A stretch of 64,000 nucleotides of DNA, taken from the NCBI RefSeq assembly GCF_030052995.1, contig NZ_JASJPW010000001.1, forward strand, positions 802,501 through 866,500. The letters are read 5' to 3'. The translations under genes were made by a program, and so were the position numbers. Under the pieces are notes generated by a model. That model had not been told where the DNA came from. It was given only the letters and a program-made list of their open reading frames with translations, and did no database searches. This document shows, one piece after another, positions 1-9,616 of the stretch (the first letter of the stretch is position 1; each line of letters starts with the position of its first letter). The DNA comes from Gemmobacter sp. 24YEA27 (GTDB lineage Bacteria > Pseudomonadota > Alphaproteobacteria > Rhodobacterales > Rhodobacteraceae).

Positions 1-1333
1 CCAGCGGATTGTTGATCTCATGAGCGACCCCGGCGGTCACCTCGCCGATGGTGGCGAGCTTTTCCGCAAGGATCAGCTGGCGGCTGGTGGCCTGGAGCGC
101 CTGATTGGCGCGGGTAAGGTCCTTGGTGCGTTCTTCTACCCGGGCATTCAGATCAGCATTCAGGCCGCGCAGTTCCTGTTCGCGGGCCGACAGCAGCGCG
201 AGCAGCGCATCCAGATGGGTCGAAACCATGGCGATTTCGGCGGCGCCCGGAACCGGGCCGGTGCGTGCCCCCATATCGCCGGCCTCGACCAGCGCGATCG
301 TGTCCCGCATCGCCGCAAGCGGGCGGAAAATGCCGCGCGCCCAGCTGAGCGCGAGCGGCACGAAAAGCCCGCCGACCAGCAGGAATGCCGCGCCGATCAT
401 CACAAGCGTCACCTGCCGGGCCTTTGTATAAGGCGCTTTCGGGATGCCGGCGTAAAGCATTCCGACCCGGTTTCCCTTCACATCCGTCAATGCCTCATAG
501 GCCGAGATATACCAGCCATTCACCACAAAGGCGGTGTCATGCCAGGACTGCCCCACGCCCAGCACCTGGGCCGAGACTGCCGCCGAAGCGCGGGTGCCGA
601 TGGCGCGTTCAGTCCCTGTCGGGCGCAGCGTGGTCGAGATGCGGGTATCGCCCAGGAACAGGGTGATGACGCCCAGGTCCAGCTCTGCGCCGATCTGCCC
701 GGACAGCGCCGGATCGCTGGCCGGATAGACCAGCGCCGAGATCCGGTCGATGAAATCCTCGTTTCGGTTCAGAAGGATACCGCCGATGAGGCGGCCATTC
801 ACGCCTTTGGGCAGGATCACCTGATCGGTGGCCAGAACCACGAGCCCGCGATCCTCGCTGGTCGCATCGGTGGGGTTGCTGCCTTCGGTCGTGATCAGCG
901 GCACCCGGGCGCGGGCGGCAAGGCCGGGGGAAAGCTGTTCCAGCTCGGTGGGGGTGAAAACGGCCAGCCCGCCCTGTGGCTGCGACGAAATTCCGCCCGG
1001 CAGGTTCGTGCCGGTCAGCATCAGGAAATCCAGCCCGGCGTTCATTCGCGCCTCTTCCAGAAAGGCCGGCATTTTTGCCGGGGACGCATCGCGATATGCC
1101 GCCGAGCGGGCAATCGCCGCCACGTCGCGCGCGGTATTGGCGGTGAGATGGTCGAGATATTGCCGCCCGACGGTCAGGTCACTGGTGACCCGTGCGGCGA
1201 GGATCTGGTCGGTCCTGTTCAGCCAGCGCTGCATGGTGATGCCCAGCAGGATTGGGGTCAGCACCAGCATCGGCAAGAGCGCGATGATCAGCAGTCGTCC
1301 GCGCACCGAAGTCCAGCCGCCGCGCCGCGCCAT
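1..1333 (-). CDS. Sensor histidine kinase with periplasmic cache-like domain (C-terminus beyond window)
   Basis: Membrane histidine kinase of a two-component system. It begins with ATG one base after the stop of the response-regulator gene, and 444 codons are in the window before the edge cuts it. A first membrane segment lies at about residues 14-33. A periplasmic region of about 270 residues follows, resembling a cache-type ligand-binding domain. A second membrane segment is at about 305-327, then a HAMP-like linker and a coiled-coil stretch (EERTKDL near 398). The H-box follows (GEVTAGVAHEINNPL) with the phosphorylatable histidine near residue 438. The catalytic ATPase domain is outside the window. 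The ligand is unknown; proximity to the formate dehydrogenase operon suggests, but does not prove, a link to formate or respiratory control. The frame is open throughout. Confidence 0.85.
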   Translation of the reverse strand, partial: MARRGGWTSVRGRLLIIALLPMLVLTPILLGITMQRWLNRTDQILAARVTSDLTVGRQYLDHLTANTARDVAAIARSAAYRDASPAKMPAFLEEARMNAGLDFLMLTGTNLPGGISSQPQGGLAVFTPTELEQLSPGLAARARVPLITTEGSNPTDATSEDRGLVVLATDQVILPKGVNGRLIGGILLNRNEDFIDRISALVYPASDPALSGQIGAELDLGVITLFLGDTRISTTLRPTGTERAIGTRASAAVSAQVLGVGQSWHDTAFVVNGWYISAYEALTDVKGNRVGMLYAGIPKAPYTKARQVTLVMIGAAFLLVGGLFVPLALSWARGIFRPLAAMRDTIALVEAGDMGARTGPVPGAAEIAMVSTHLDALLALLSAREQELRGLNADLNARVEERTKDLTRANQALQATSRQLILAEKLATIGEVTAGVAHEINNPL

Positions 1334-1334
1334 G

Positions 1335-2540
1335 TCACTGCCCCAGCAGATCGGGCGGGAAGGCACCGAGGATCAGCGCCCGCTCCACCAGGTTTCTCAG
1401 CTCGCGCACATTGCCGGGCCAGGGCCGCGCCATCAGGGCGGCTTCGACCCCGGATGTGATCGCGACCGGCGGCCTCCCCAGCCGTCCCGAGAGCGTTTCC
1501 ATGAAATGCGCGGCAAGGTCGATCACATCGCGCCCGCGCGCGGCCAGCGGCGGCATCGGAAGCTGGAGGATATTGATGCGGTGCCAGAGATCTTCGCGCA
1601 GCCGCCCGGTCGCGACCAGCATCGCCGGATCGGCATTGGTGGCGGAAATCAGGCGGATATCGACCGGCAGCTCGCGTTCGGCGCCGACCGGGCGGATGCG
1701 GCGGTCTTCCAGCACGCGCAACAGCCGGGCCTGGATCGAGAGCGGCAGCTCTGAGATTTCATCCAGAAACAATGTGCCGCCCTGGGCATGGAGGAAGAAC
1801 CCGCGCCGCTCGCCGCCGACTTCGCCGAAGAGATCGGCTTCGGCATGGTCCTCATTCAGGGTCGCGCTGTTGACGGGCACGAAGGGCGCATCGCGGCGGT
1901 CCGACATCGCATGGATCAGCCGCGCCGCGACCTCTTTGCCACTGCCCGAGGGGCCGGTCAGCAAGACCGAAGACGGCAGCGGCGCCACCCGTGCAATGGT
2001 CTCGCGAATGGCGGTGATCGCGGGCGAGGCACCGGTCAGCGCGACCGGGCCGGGCGTCATTTCCGACCCGCGCCGCAGCTCGTGTTTCAGGATCTGGTTC
2101 TCGCCCATCAGCCGCGCCTGTTCGGCCGACCGCGCCACCGCCGTCAGCAGCTGGTTCGACCGGAACGGCTTCAGGATCAGATCGACCACGCCGGCCTGCA
2201 TCGCCTCGATCGCGATTTCCAGATCGGCAAAGGCCGAGATCAGGATCACCGGCGGCACGATGCCGCGCGCGCGCTGCGTCACCAGCCAGTCAAGGCCGCG
2301 ATCATTGCCGAGGATATTGTCCAGTACGACCACATCGAAGGGCTCGACCGCGAGCCATTCCTGCGCCTCCTGGACCGAGGCCGCCAGTTCGATCCGCCGG
2401 CATTGCGGCCCAAGGATCCGCGCCATGAAATTGCGCATCCCCGGCTCATCATCCACCACCAGAACCGAAACGCGCGCCAGCTTTGCCGCAAAGCCGGGCG
2501 CGTTGGCGGGGCGTGTCAGCGGGCGGTCGGAAAGGGTCAC
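1335..2540 (-). CDS. NtrC-like response regulator lacking GAFTGA loop and DNA-binding domain
   Basis: The receiver domain has its phospho-acceptor Asp in VVVLDNILG and a conserved Lys in LILKPF. It is followed by an AAA+ domain with Walker A (GPSGSGKE) and Walker B (GGTLFLDE). Where sigma-54 activators carry the GAFTGA loop, this protein runs DLFGEVGGERRGFF, so the loop is deleted. It ends about ten residues after the NVRELRNLVERALILG segment, with no Fis-type helix-turn-helix. The stop abuts the kinase start, so no room for an HTH exists. The start chosen is GTG at 2540, preceded by GAGGAG; an in-frame ATG at 2582 adds 14 residues but has no visible ribosome-binding site. GAFTGA-less NtrC-like proteins of Rhodobacter act without sigma-54, so a non-canonical output is inferred. 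Confidence 0.85.
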   Translation of the reverse strand: MTLSDRPLTRPANAPGFAAKLARVSVLVVDDEPGMRNFMARILGPQCRRIELAASVQEAQEWLAVEPFDVVVLDNILGNDRGLDWLVTQRARGIVPPVILISAFADLEIAIEAMQAGVVDLILKPFRSNQLLTAVARSAEQARLMGENQILKHELRRGSEMTPGPVALTGASPAITAIRETIARVAPLPSSVLLTGPSGSGKEVAARLIHAMSDRRDAPFVPVNSATLNEDHAEADLFGEVGGERRGFFLHAQGGTLFLDEISELPLSIQARLLRVLEDRRIRPVGAERELPVDIRLISATNADPAMLVATGRLREDLWHRINILQLPMPPLAARGRDVIDLAAHFMETLSGRLGRPPVAITSGVEAALMARPWPGNVRELRNLVERALILGAFPPDLLGQ

Positions 2541-2631
2541 GCGGCGGTCTCCTCGGGGACGGGCTCTTCCCGTGTCTGGCATTTTGACCGGGCCGGAACA
2601 AGGTTGGGATCAGGGGCGGAGCAGCCGGGAT

Positions 2632-3504
2632 TCAGGCCGCCATCTGGCCGGAAAACCCGCTCAGCGCCTCTTCAAAGGCGCGCACCATCGGGGCCTGTGG
2701 CTCGCGCCGGATCAAAAGCGCGCCAAGGCCATGGCTTTCGCCCTGGTCGCTGACGGGCAGGAGCCGGATCTCGTCCTGCTCCGCCAGCAGCGCCATCAGG
2801 CTGTCGGGCACCAGGCTGCACCAGGCGCCCGAACGCAGATGCGCCAGAACCCCATCCAGCCCGGAACAAAGGATCGCAGGTTTCAGCGCCGGGCGCAGGA
2901 GCGGCAGGTCACCGGTCAGGCACAGTGGCTGCGTCGCCACATCGGCCAGGCTGACCGACCCGCCCGCAGCAAAGGGGTGGTCCTTGCGGCAGGCAAAATA
3001 CAGCCGCATCTGCCAGAGGGGCAGGTGATGCGCCTGGTCGGATTTTGCCCGGCGCGCGGGCAGCCAGCCAAAGCCGCCATCCAGCGAGAAGTCCGTCAGG
3101 CCGGCCTCGATTCCCGCGCCATCCGTAAGCGAAATCTGGATGCGCGCCAGCGGGTTGCGTGCCTCGAAATACTCACAGAATTGCGCCATCATCGGCATCG
3201 CCGAGGCCGAGACGCCCAGCCGTAGTACCCCTGTCAGCCCGCCTTTGCGGCGCCCTGACAGATCGGCGCGCAGATTGCCATAATCCGAGAGGATCTGGCG
3301 CCCCCAGATCAGCACTTTCTCGCCTTCGGCGGTCAGGCCCTGAAAGCGCTGGCCGCGCAGGATCAGGGGCATCCCCAGATCATCCTCGAGCTTGCGGATC
3401 GCCAGAGACAAGGCAGGCTGGCTGACACCGCAGAGTTCCGCCGCGCGTCCGAAATGCTCTTCCTCGGCAAGGGTCACGAAGAAGTCGAGATGGCGGATCA
3501 GCAT
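2632..3504 (-). CDS. LysR-family transcriptional regulator
   Basis: A 290-residue LysR-type regulator. The N-terminal winged helix-turn-helix is clear: HLDFFVTLAEEEHFGRAA, then SQPALSLAIRKLEDDLG, within residues 5-50. The C-terminal co-inducer domain (about 90-290) is of normal length. It is divergent from the formate dehydrogenase operon across a 461-bp intergenic region, the classic arrangement in which a LysR protein controls its neighbour. I infer it regulates fdnGHI-fdhE, with formate or a redox cue as possible effector, but nothing in the sequence fixes the ligand. Confidence 0.85.
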   Translation of the reverse strand: MLIRHLDFFVTLAEEEHFGRAAELCGVSQPALSLAIRKLEDDLGMPLILRGQRFQGLTAEGEKVLIWGRQILSDYGNLRADLSGRRKGGLTGVLRLGVSASAMPMMAQFCEYFEARNPLARIQISLTDGAGIEAGLTDFSLDGGFGWLPARRAKSDQAHHLPLWQMRLYFACRKDHPFAAGGSVSLADVATQPLCLTGDLPLLRPALKPAILCSGLDGVLAHLRSGAWCSLVPDSLMALLAEQDEIRLLPVSDQGESHGLGALLIRREPQAPMVRAFEEALSGFSGQMAA

Positions 3505-3965
3505 GGCATTGTCCGGGGTTCAGATGCGGGGTCGCTGGCAGAGCTCAGAGGGTAGCGGGGCTGGTATACCCGGGAACGATATGTTTTCATATACATAACG
3601 AAACTGACGAATCACAGCCAAAACGGCCAATCACACACGGCCGTCCCCTTGTCTGTCTGGGCCATTCGGCCAGGCGGCCTCCTGTGGCGGATGATATCAT
3701 CATATCACAGTTTCATGATTATCAATGCTTACTGCATCATAATTATTTTAAATCACAAAATAAATCCATTGCGGGACGGGGGTTTGGTAAAGCCATGTAA
3801 TTGCCTCGGAATTTTTTCTGCCCGCGGATGCTGCACCATGTCGCGGCCCTGCCCCGGATTGTGCATCTTCTGTCTTGCCCGCTGCCGGAGCCGGCAGCTA
3901 CTGCGACAGGGTAACGGTGTGCCATCGCACACAATCCCAGTCAGTCAAGGGCAGGAGCGGTTGCC
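3505..3965 (+). promoter_or_regulatory. Divergent regulatory region between lysR and fdnG
   Basis: This stretch of 461 bp has no convincing gene; short open frames in it lack coding character. The middle (about 3690-3780) is markedly AT-rich compared with its surroundings. It contains a perfect 12-bp palindrome GATGATATCATC at 3690-3701 and an FNR-type box at 3712-3725 (TTCAT-GATT-ATCAA, one mismatch to TTGAT-N4-ATCAA). Both are candidate operators for fdnG expression. The fdnG ribosome-binding site is AGGAG, eight bases before the ATG at 3966. Site functions are inference from pattern alone. Confidence 0.5.
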
Positions 3966-6900
3966 ATGGATGGTGCCAGGACAAAGATCGGGCGTCGCGG
4001 TTTTCTGAAAATCCTCGGCGCCGGAGCAGCGGCACTTTCGGCTCAGGCGATGGGGCTTTCAACTGCCGAGGCACAGGTCTCGGCGGGGGTGCGGCCGTTC
4101 AAGCTTTTGCGCGCGAAAGAGACCCGCAACAACTGCACCTATTGCTCGGTCGGTTGCGGCATTCTGATGTACAGTCTTGGCGACGGGTCAAAAAACGCCA
4201 AACCGCGCATCTTCCATATCGAGGGTGACCCGGATCACCCGGTCTCGCGCGGGTCGCTTTGTCCGAAAGGCGCGGGGCTTCTGGATATGATCCATTCCAA
4301 GGGCCGGCTGACGCATCCCGAATATCGCGCGCCCGGGGCAACCGAGTGGGTGAAGATCAGCTGGGAGGATGCGACGAAACGCATCGCGCGGCTGTTGAAA
4401 GACGATCGCGACGCGAACTTCATCTCGCATAACGAACAGGGGCAGCTGGTGAACCGCTGGCTTTCCTCGGGGATGCTGGCCTCGTCTGCGGCCTCGAACG
4501 AGACGGGCGTCTTGGATTACAAATTCTCCCGCGCTCTGGGAATGCTGGGGATCGACTGCCAGGCGCGACTTTGCCATGCGCCGACGGTGTCCGCGCTTGC
4601 GCCCTCGTTCGGGCGCGGCGCGATGACCAATCACTGGGTCGACATAAAGAACGCCAATGTGGTGATCGTGATGGGCGGCAACCCGGCCGAGGCGCATCCC
4701 GTTGGCTTCAAATGGGTGATCGAGGCCAAGATCAGGAACAAGGCAAAGGTGATCGTGGTTGATCCGCGGTTCAACCGGACGGCCTCGGTGGCAGATTTCT
4801 TCTCACCGATCCGGGCCGGGTCGGATGCGGCCTTCCTGATGGGCATGGTGCGCTATCTGCTCGATACCGATCAGATCCAGCATGACTATGTGCGCGACTA
4901 CACCAACGCCGCGCTGATCATCCGCGATGACTTCGCCTTTGATGAGGGTGTATTCTCGGGCTTCAATGCCGAGACCAACAGCTACGACAAGACCTCCTGG
5001 ACCTATGCGCGCGGTGAGGACGGGCTGGCTTTGCGTGATGAGACGATGACGCATCCGCGGTCGGTCCTGCAGCTGCTGAAAGCCCATGTCGACCGCTATA
5101 CGCCCGAGATGGTCGAGGAAATCACCGGCGTCAAAAAAGCCGATTTCCTGAAGATCGCCGAGGTGATCGGATCCTGTTCAGCCAAAAACAAGACCATGAC
5201 CTGGCTCTACGCGCTCGGCTGGACCCATCATACCGGCGGCGCACAGATCATCCGGGGCGCGGCGATGATCCAGCTTTTGTTGGGGAATATCGGCATGGCC
5301 GGGGGCGGCGTGAACGCGCTGCGCGGGCATTCGAATATCCAGGGCTATACCGATCTCGGGCTGCTGTCCTTGCGCGTGCCGGGCTATATGAACCTGCCGA
5401 CTGACAAGCAGACCAGCCTCGCGCAATATCTGGATGAGACCACGCCGAAGGATGTCACCCCGGGCCAGGTCAATTACTGGAAACACACGCCGAAATTCTT
5501 CATCTCATATCTGAAGAACCAATACGGCCCCCACGCCACCAAAGAGAACGCCTTCGCCTTTGACCTTCTGCCGAAATGGGATCGCAGCTATGACATGCTG
5601 GCCTATTTCGACATGATGTATAACGGTCAGGTCAACGGCTATATCGCGCAGGGCTTCAACCCGCTGGCGGCGATGCCGGATAAGAACAAGACCTCCAAGG
5701 CTCTGGCGAACCTCAAGTTTCTGGTGATCATCGACCCGCTTGCGACCGAGACTTCGAACTTCTGGAGGAATGAAGGCCGGTTCAATGATGTCCCCACCGA
5801 GGAGATCATGACCGAGGTTTTCCGCCTGCCCTCGAACTGTTTCGCGGAAGAAGACGGCGCGATCGTGAACTCGGGCCGCTGGCTGCAATGGCACTTTGCC
5901 GGCCAGGAGCCCCCGGGCGAGGCACGGCACGACCCGGCGATCCTTGGCGGCATCATGATGGAGCTGCGGCGGCTGTATGAGACCGAAGGCGGCGCCTGCC
6001 CGGAGCAGGTTCTGCATATGACCTGGGATCATGAGACCTATCACGACCCCTATTTCCCGCATCCCGAAGAAATGGCGAAAGAGGCCAATGGCTATGCGCT
6101 GGAAGACGTTTTCGACGAGAACGGAGTCCAGATCCTGCGCAAGGGGCAATTGCTGGATAATTTTGGCCAGCTGCGCGATGACGGCACCACACAAAGCTTT
6201 TGCTGGGTCTTTGCCGGGTCCTGGACGGAAAAGGGCAACCAGATGGCCAATCGGGACAATACCGATACTGGCCTTGGCAACACGCCTGGCTGGTCCTGGG
6301 CCTGGCCCGCGAACCGGCGCATCCTCTACAACCGCGCGAGTATGGATAAAGACGGCAATCCCTGGGATCCCGACCGCGCCATTCTGCACTGGAATGGCGA
6401 GAAATGGGTTGGCGCGGATATTCCCGACTTCCCGGCGACGATCCCGCCCGGCGGCCCGGCGATGCCGTTCATCATGCTGCCCGAAGGCGTGGGCCGGCTG
6501 TTTTCCGAGAAGGGCATGAATGACGGACCCTTCCCGGAGCATTACGAGCCGGTTGAAAGCCCGATCGCGAAGAACCCTCTGCATGAGGTCGTGACGCATA
6601 ACCCGACCGCGCGCATCTTCCAGAATGACCGCGAGCGGATGGGGAACCGCACGGATTACCCCTATGTGGCGACCACCTATTCGGTGACGGAGCTGTTCCG
6701 CCACTGGACGAAGCACAGCCATCTGAACGCAATGCTGCAACCCGAGCAATTCATCGAAATGGGTGAAAAGCTGGCGGCGGAAAAAGGCATCAAGCACGGC
6801 GATACCGTCAAGGTGACGACCAAACGCGGCTATATCACCGCAAAAGCCGTGGTCACCAAACGGATGCGCACGCTGAATGTGGCGGGCCAGGAAGTTGAGC

Positions 6901-7058
6901 AGATCGGCATCCCCTGTCACTGGGGGTTCGAGGGCGCGACCCGCAAGGGGTATCTCGCCAATACTCTGGCGCCGGGCGTCGGCGATGCGAACTCGCAAAC
7001 GCCTGAATTCAAAGCCTTCCTTGTCAATGTCGAAAAAGCGGTGGGGGAACTGGCATGA
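3966..7058 (+). CDS. fdnG: Formate dehydrogenase-N, catalytic alpha subunit (cysteine form)
   Basis: Catalytic subunit of a respiratory, membrane-anchored formate dehydrogenase that oxidises formate to CO2 on the periplasmic side and passes electrons to the beta and gamma subunits. The 1030 residues match FdnG/FdoG length. A Tat signal ([10 protein letters not shown]) spans residues 9-36. The [4Fe-4S] ligands are visible as CTYCSVGC (Cys57, 60, 64) and Cys99 (SLCPKG). The molybdenum/tungsten ligand position is Cys203 (ARLCHAPT), where E. coli FdnG uses selenocysteine, so no UGA recoding is needed. The C-terminal molybdopterin dinucleotide-binding domain is present. The stop overlaps the fdnH start by four bases. 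An accessory sulfurtransferase FdhD would be needed and is not in this window. Confidence 0.96.
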   Translation: MDGARTKIGRRGFLKILGAGAAALSAQAMGLSTAEAQVSAGVRPFKLLRAKETRNNCTYCSVGCGILMYSLGDGSKNAKPRIFHIEGDPDHPVSRGSLCPKGAGLLDMIHSKGRLTHPEYRAPGATEWVKISWEDATKRIARLLKDDRDANFISHNEQGQLVNRWLSSGMLASSAASNETGVLDYKFSRALGMLGIDCQARLCHAPTVSALAPSFGRGAMTNHWVDIKNANVVIVMGGNPAEAHPVGFKWVIEAKIRNKAKVIVVDPRFNRTASVADFFSPIRAGSDAAFLMGMVRYLLDTDQIQHDYVRDYTNAALIIRDDFAFDEGVFSGFNAETNSYDKTSWTYARGEDGLALRDETMTHPRSVLQLLKAHVDRYTPEMVEEITGVKKADFLKIAEVIGSCSAKNKTMTWLYALGWTHHTGGAQIIRGAAMIQLLLGNIGMAGGGVNALRGHSNIQGYTDLGLLSLRVPGYMNLPTDKQTSLAQYLDETTPKDVTPGQVNYWKHTPKFFISYLKNQYGPHATKENAFAFDLLPKWDRSYDMLAYFDMMYNGQVNGYIAQGFNPLAAMPDKNKTSKALANLKFLVIIDPLATETSNFWRNEGRFNDVPTEEIMTEVFRLPSNCFAEEDGAIVNSGRWLQWHFAGQEPPGEARHDPAILGGIMMELRRLYETEGGACPEQVLHMTWDHETYHDPYFPHPEEMAKEANGYALEDVFDENGVQILRKGQLLDNFGQLRDDGTTQSFCWVFAGSWTEKGNQMANRDNTDTGLGNTPGWSWAWPANRRILYNRASMDKDGNPWDPDRAILHWNGEKWVGADIPDFPATIPPGGPAMPFIMLPEGVGRLFSEKGMNDGPFPEHYEPVESPIAKNPLHEVVTHNPTARIFQNDRERMGNRTDYPYVATTYSVTELFRHWTKHSHLNAMLQPEQFIEMGEKLAAEKGIKHGDTVKVTTKRGYITAKAVVTKRMRTLNVAGQEVEQIGIPCHWGFEGATRKGYLANTLAPGVGDANSQTPEFKAFLVNVEKAVGELA

Positions 7059-7996
7059 ACTCGCAAAACATCGTGCGCCGCTCGGCGACCTCTGATCTGA
7101 CCCCAGCCCCCCAGATCCGGGACCACCAGATGGAGGTCGCCAAACTGATCGATGTCTCGATCTGTATCGGCTGCAAGGCCTGTCAGGTGGCGTGCAACGA
7201 ATGGAACGATCTGCGCGGCCCGGTCGAGAACAACGTGGGTGTCTATGACAACCCCGCCGATCTGCATCCCGAGACCTGGACGCTGATGCGCTTTACCGAA
7301 CATGTCGATGAAAACGACAAGTTCGAATGGCTGATCCGCAAGGACGGCTGCATGCATTGTGAGGATCCGGGCTGCCTGAAAGCCTGCCCGATCCCCGGCG
7401 CGATTGTGCAATATGCCAATGGTGTGGTTGATTTCCAAAGCGACCTCTGCGTCGGCTGCGGCTATTGTGTCGCGGGTTGCCCCTTCAACGTGCCGCGGAT
7501 CTCGAAGACCGATCACAAGGCTTATAAATGCACGCTCTGCTCTGACCGGCTGGCGGTCGGCCAAGCCCCGGCCTGTGCGAAAACCTGCCCGACCGGCGCG
7601 ATTGCGTTCGGCTCGAAAGAGGAGATGAAAGACCTCGCCGCGACCCGCGTGGCAGAGCTGAACGAGCGCGGTTACGAGAATGCGGGCCTCTATGATCCGG
7701 CAGGCGTTGGCGGCACGCATGTGATGTATGTGCTGCAACATGCCGATGACCCCGAGCGCTATGCCGGCCTGCCGAAAGACCCGAAAATCTCGCCCATCGT
7801 CGAGGGCTGGAAGGATCTGCTGAAACCCGCAGCAGCGGTGGCAGGTGCGGTCGCGGTCGGCGCGATGGCGGCGCATTTCATCGGCGTCGGCCCCAATACC
7901 ACCGATGATGATGACCACCCCGAAGGGTCAGACGGCAAGATGCCGGAAGAGCCGAAGAACAACGTCACACCGTTCCCGCAACACGCGGCAGAGTGA
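7055..7996 (+). CDS. fdnH: Formate dehydrogenase-N, iron-sulfur beta subunit
   Basis: Electron-transfer subunit of 313 residues carrying four [4Fe-4S] cluster motifs: [11 protein letters not shown] near residue 38, [13 protein letters not shown] near 98, [13 protein letters not shown] near 132, and CTLCSDR with CAKTC near 155-175. A hydrophobic segment at about 250-270 ([17 protein letters not shown]) anchors it to the membrane, as in FdnH. The tail is acidic and polar ([11 protein letters not shown]). It is translationally coupled to fdnG by a 4-bp ATGA overlap and lies 10 bp before the gamma gene, so the three subunits are co-produced. Confidence 0.95.
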   Translation: MNSQNIVRRSATSDLTPAPQIRDHQMEVAKLIDVSICIGCKACQVACNEWNDLRGPVENNVGVYDNPADLHPETWTLMRFTEHVDENDKFEWLIRKDGCMHCEDPGCLKACPIPGAIVQYANGVVDFQSDLCVGCGYCVAGCPFNVPRISKTDHKAYKCTLCSDRLAVGQAPACAKTCPTGAIAFGSKEEMKDLAATRVAELNERGYENAGLYDPAGVGGTHVMYVLQHADDPERYAGLPKDPKISPIVEGWKDLLKPAAAVAGAVAVGAMAAHFIGVGPNTTDDDDHPEGSDGKMPEEPKNNVTPFPQHAAE

Positions 7997-8006
7997 GGGG
8001 CGCGTC

Positions 8007-8648
8007 ATGGGTAAACCGAAAAAAGACCAGATCCTGCGCACGAAATTCCTCGAGCGGCTCTGCCACTGGAGCATCGTTCTGTGCTTCTTCTTTGCCGCGA
8101 CCTCGGGGATATCCTGGTTCTTCCCGACCTTCTCCTGGCTCTCGGGTTTCCTCGGATCACCGCAGATGGCGCGGGTGCTGCACCCGTTCTTCGGGATCGC
8201 GGTGTTCCTTGGGCTTTGCTACATGTTCAAACGGTTCATGCATCACAACCTGCCGGCCAGGACAGACAAGATCTGGTTCAAAAACGTGGTGCCGGTGCTG
8301 GCGGGGGATCACTCCCGTAAACTTCGGATCGGCAAATACAATGCCGGGCAGAAGGTGCTGTTCTGGCTGATCATGTCCTCGATCGTGGTGCTGCTGATCT
8401 CGGGTCTGATCATGTGGCGCGCCTATTTCGCGGAATATTTCCCGATCTGGGTGCTGCGCCTTGCCATCCTCGCGCATTCGGTGGCGGGGATCGGGCTGAT
8501 CCTCCTGATCCTCGGGCATATCTACCTTGCGATCTGGGTCAGGGGCTCGATCACCGGCATGGTGACGGGCTATGTCTCGAAACGCTGGGCGGCGCAGCAT
8601 CATGACCGCTGGGCCGAAGAAGTTGAATCCGGGAAGGCCGACCATTGA
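8007..8648 (+). CDS. fdnI: Formate dehydrogenase-N, cytochrome b556 gamma subunit
   Basis: Membrane cytochrome b of 213 residues that receives electrons from the beta subunit and reduces quinone. Four hydrophobic segments are visible (starting at about residues 20, 50, 110 and 150). Histidines suited to haem b ligation include the one in ERLCHWSIVL and those in the last two membrane helices (LAHSVAG, LGHIYLAIW). The ATG at 8007 follows GAGGGG and is 10 bp after fdnH; longer upstream reading in this frame overlaps fdnH and was not used. Confidence 0.94.
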   Translation: MGKPKKDQILRTKFLERLCHWSIVLCFFFAATSGISWFFPTFSWLSGFLGSPQMARVLHPFFGIAVFLGLCYMFKRFMHHNLPARTDKIWFKNVVPVLAGDHSRKLRIGKYNAGQKVLFWLIMSSIVVLLISGLIMWRAYFAEYFPIWVLRLAILAHSVAGIGLILLILGHIYLAIWVRGSITGMVTGYVSKRWAAQHHDRWAEEVESGKADH

Positions 8649-9487
8649 GCATCCACCCCATCCCCGAGGCACGCCATTTCGACCCGATCCTGCGCGAGGA
8701 TCTCGGCGCGCTTTATACCGCCCGTGCGGCGCGGCTGCGGGCTCTGGCCGAGGGGCACGAGCTTTCGGCCTTCCTCGGCCTCGCGGCTGAGATTACGTTC
8801 GCGCAGCAGGCTGCGATCAGGGCGGATTATGCGGGAACAGAGCCGGTTGACGCCGCCCGTATCGCGGCATCGGGATGCTGGCTCCCGGGGCTTGAAACGA
8901 TGATTGCGCAGCTTATTGGGCGCGTTCCCGAAGGCGTCCGTCCGCATCTCGACCGGCTTGCCGCGCTGCCCGAGGCCGACAAGATCACAGCCGCTCTGGC
9001 CCTGGCCGAAAGCCGTTTCGACGCGGTCGACCCGGCGCTGGCTCCGTTTATCTGGGCTGCCTTGTCGGTTGAGGTGGCCCAGGCCGCCCGTGCCGCGCCC
9101 TTGCCGCAGAAGGGCGATGAGGAAACGACATATTGCCCGATCTGCGGCTCGCACCCGGTGGCAAGCCATATCCATACCAGCGAACGCCAGGGGATGCGTT
9201 ATCTGCATTGCGCGCTCTGCGATTGCGAATGGCATATGGTGCGGGCGAAATGTTCCTGCTGCGGTGATGCCGGTCAGCTGGATTACCTCAGTTTCGACAC
9301 GCCCGAGGCGGCGATCCGGGCCGAAGCCTGCAATGACTGTGGCGGCTATCTCAAGGTGATCAGCGCCGAGCGTGACCCGGATGTCGAGACCGTGGCCGAT
9401 GATCTGGCCAGCCTGGTGTTGGATGATGCTGCAGTGTCTGAAGGCTTTGGCCGCACCGGGTTCAACCCTTTCGCGCTTCCGGGCTGA
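8645..9487 (+). CDS. fdhE: Formate dehydrogenase accessory protein FdhE
   Basis: FdhE is a cytoplasmic accessory protein needed for assembly of active respiratory formate dehydrogenases. The 280 residues carry the family's paired metal-binding motifs in the C-terminal half: CPICGSHP, CALCDCEWH, CSCCGD and CNDCGGYLK. The start is TTG at 8645, which overlaps the fdnI stop (TTGA), indicating translational coupling. It is the last gene of the operon; no fdhD follows within the window. Confidence 0.92.
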   Translation: MSIHPIPEARHFDPILREDLGALYTARAARLRALAEGHELSAFLGLAAEITFAQQAAIRADYAGTEPVDAARIAASGCWLPGLETMIAQLIGRVPEGVRPHLDRLAALPEADKITAALALAESRFDAVDPALAPFIWAALSVEVAQAARAAPLPQKGDEETTYCPICGSHPVASHIHTSERQGMRYLHCALCDCEWHMVRAKCSCCGDAGQLDYLSFDTPEAAIRAEACNDCGGYLKVISAERDPDVETVADDLASLVLDDAAVSEGFGRTGFNPFALPG

Positions 9488-9616
9488 GGCGCGCGGGGCG
9501 CCGGGCCGCAAAATCCGGAATGGTCGGGTGAATGGTCCGGTCTTTTCGCCGCAATGGCTTTTCCAGAACCGCGCGGCAGGAGATAAGCCTCTGACCGGGA
9601 TCAGATCGGTGGGATC

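Noticed and set aside
20..1459. Long plus-strand open frame of 479 codons over the kinase and regulator genes
   Set aside because: Arginine/glycine-rich translation with no domain; it is the antisense of the clearly coding minus-strand histidine kinase and response regulator.
5505..6998. Minus-strand open frame of 497 codons inside fdnG
   Set aside because: Antisense shadow of the highly conserved formate dehydrogenase gene.
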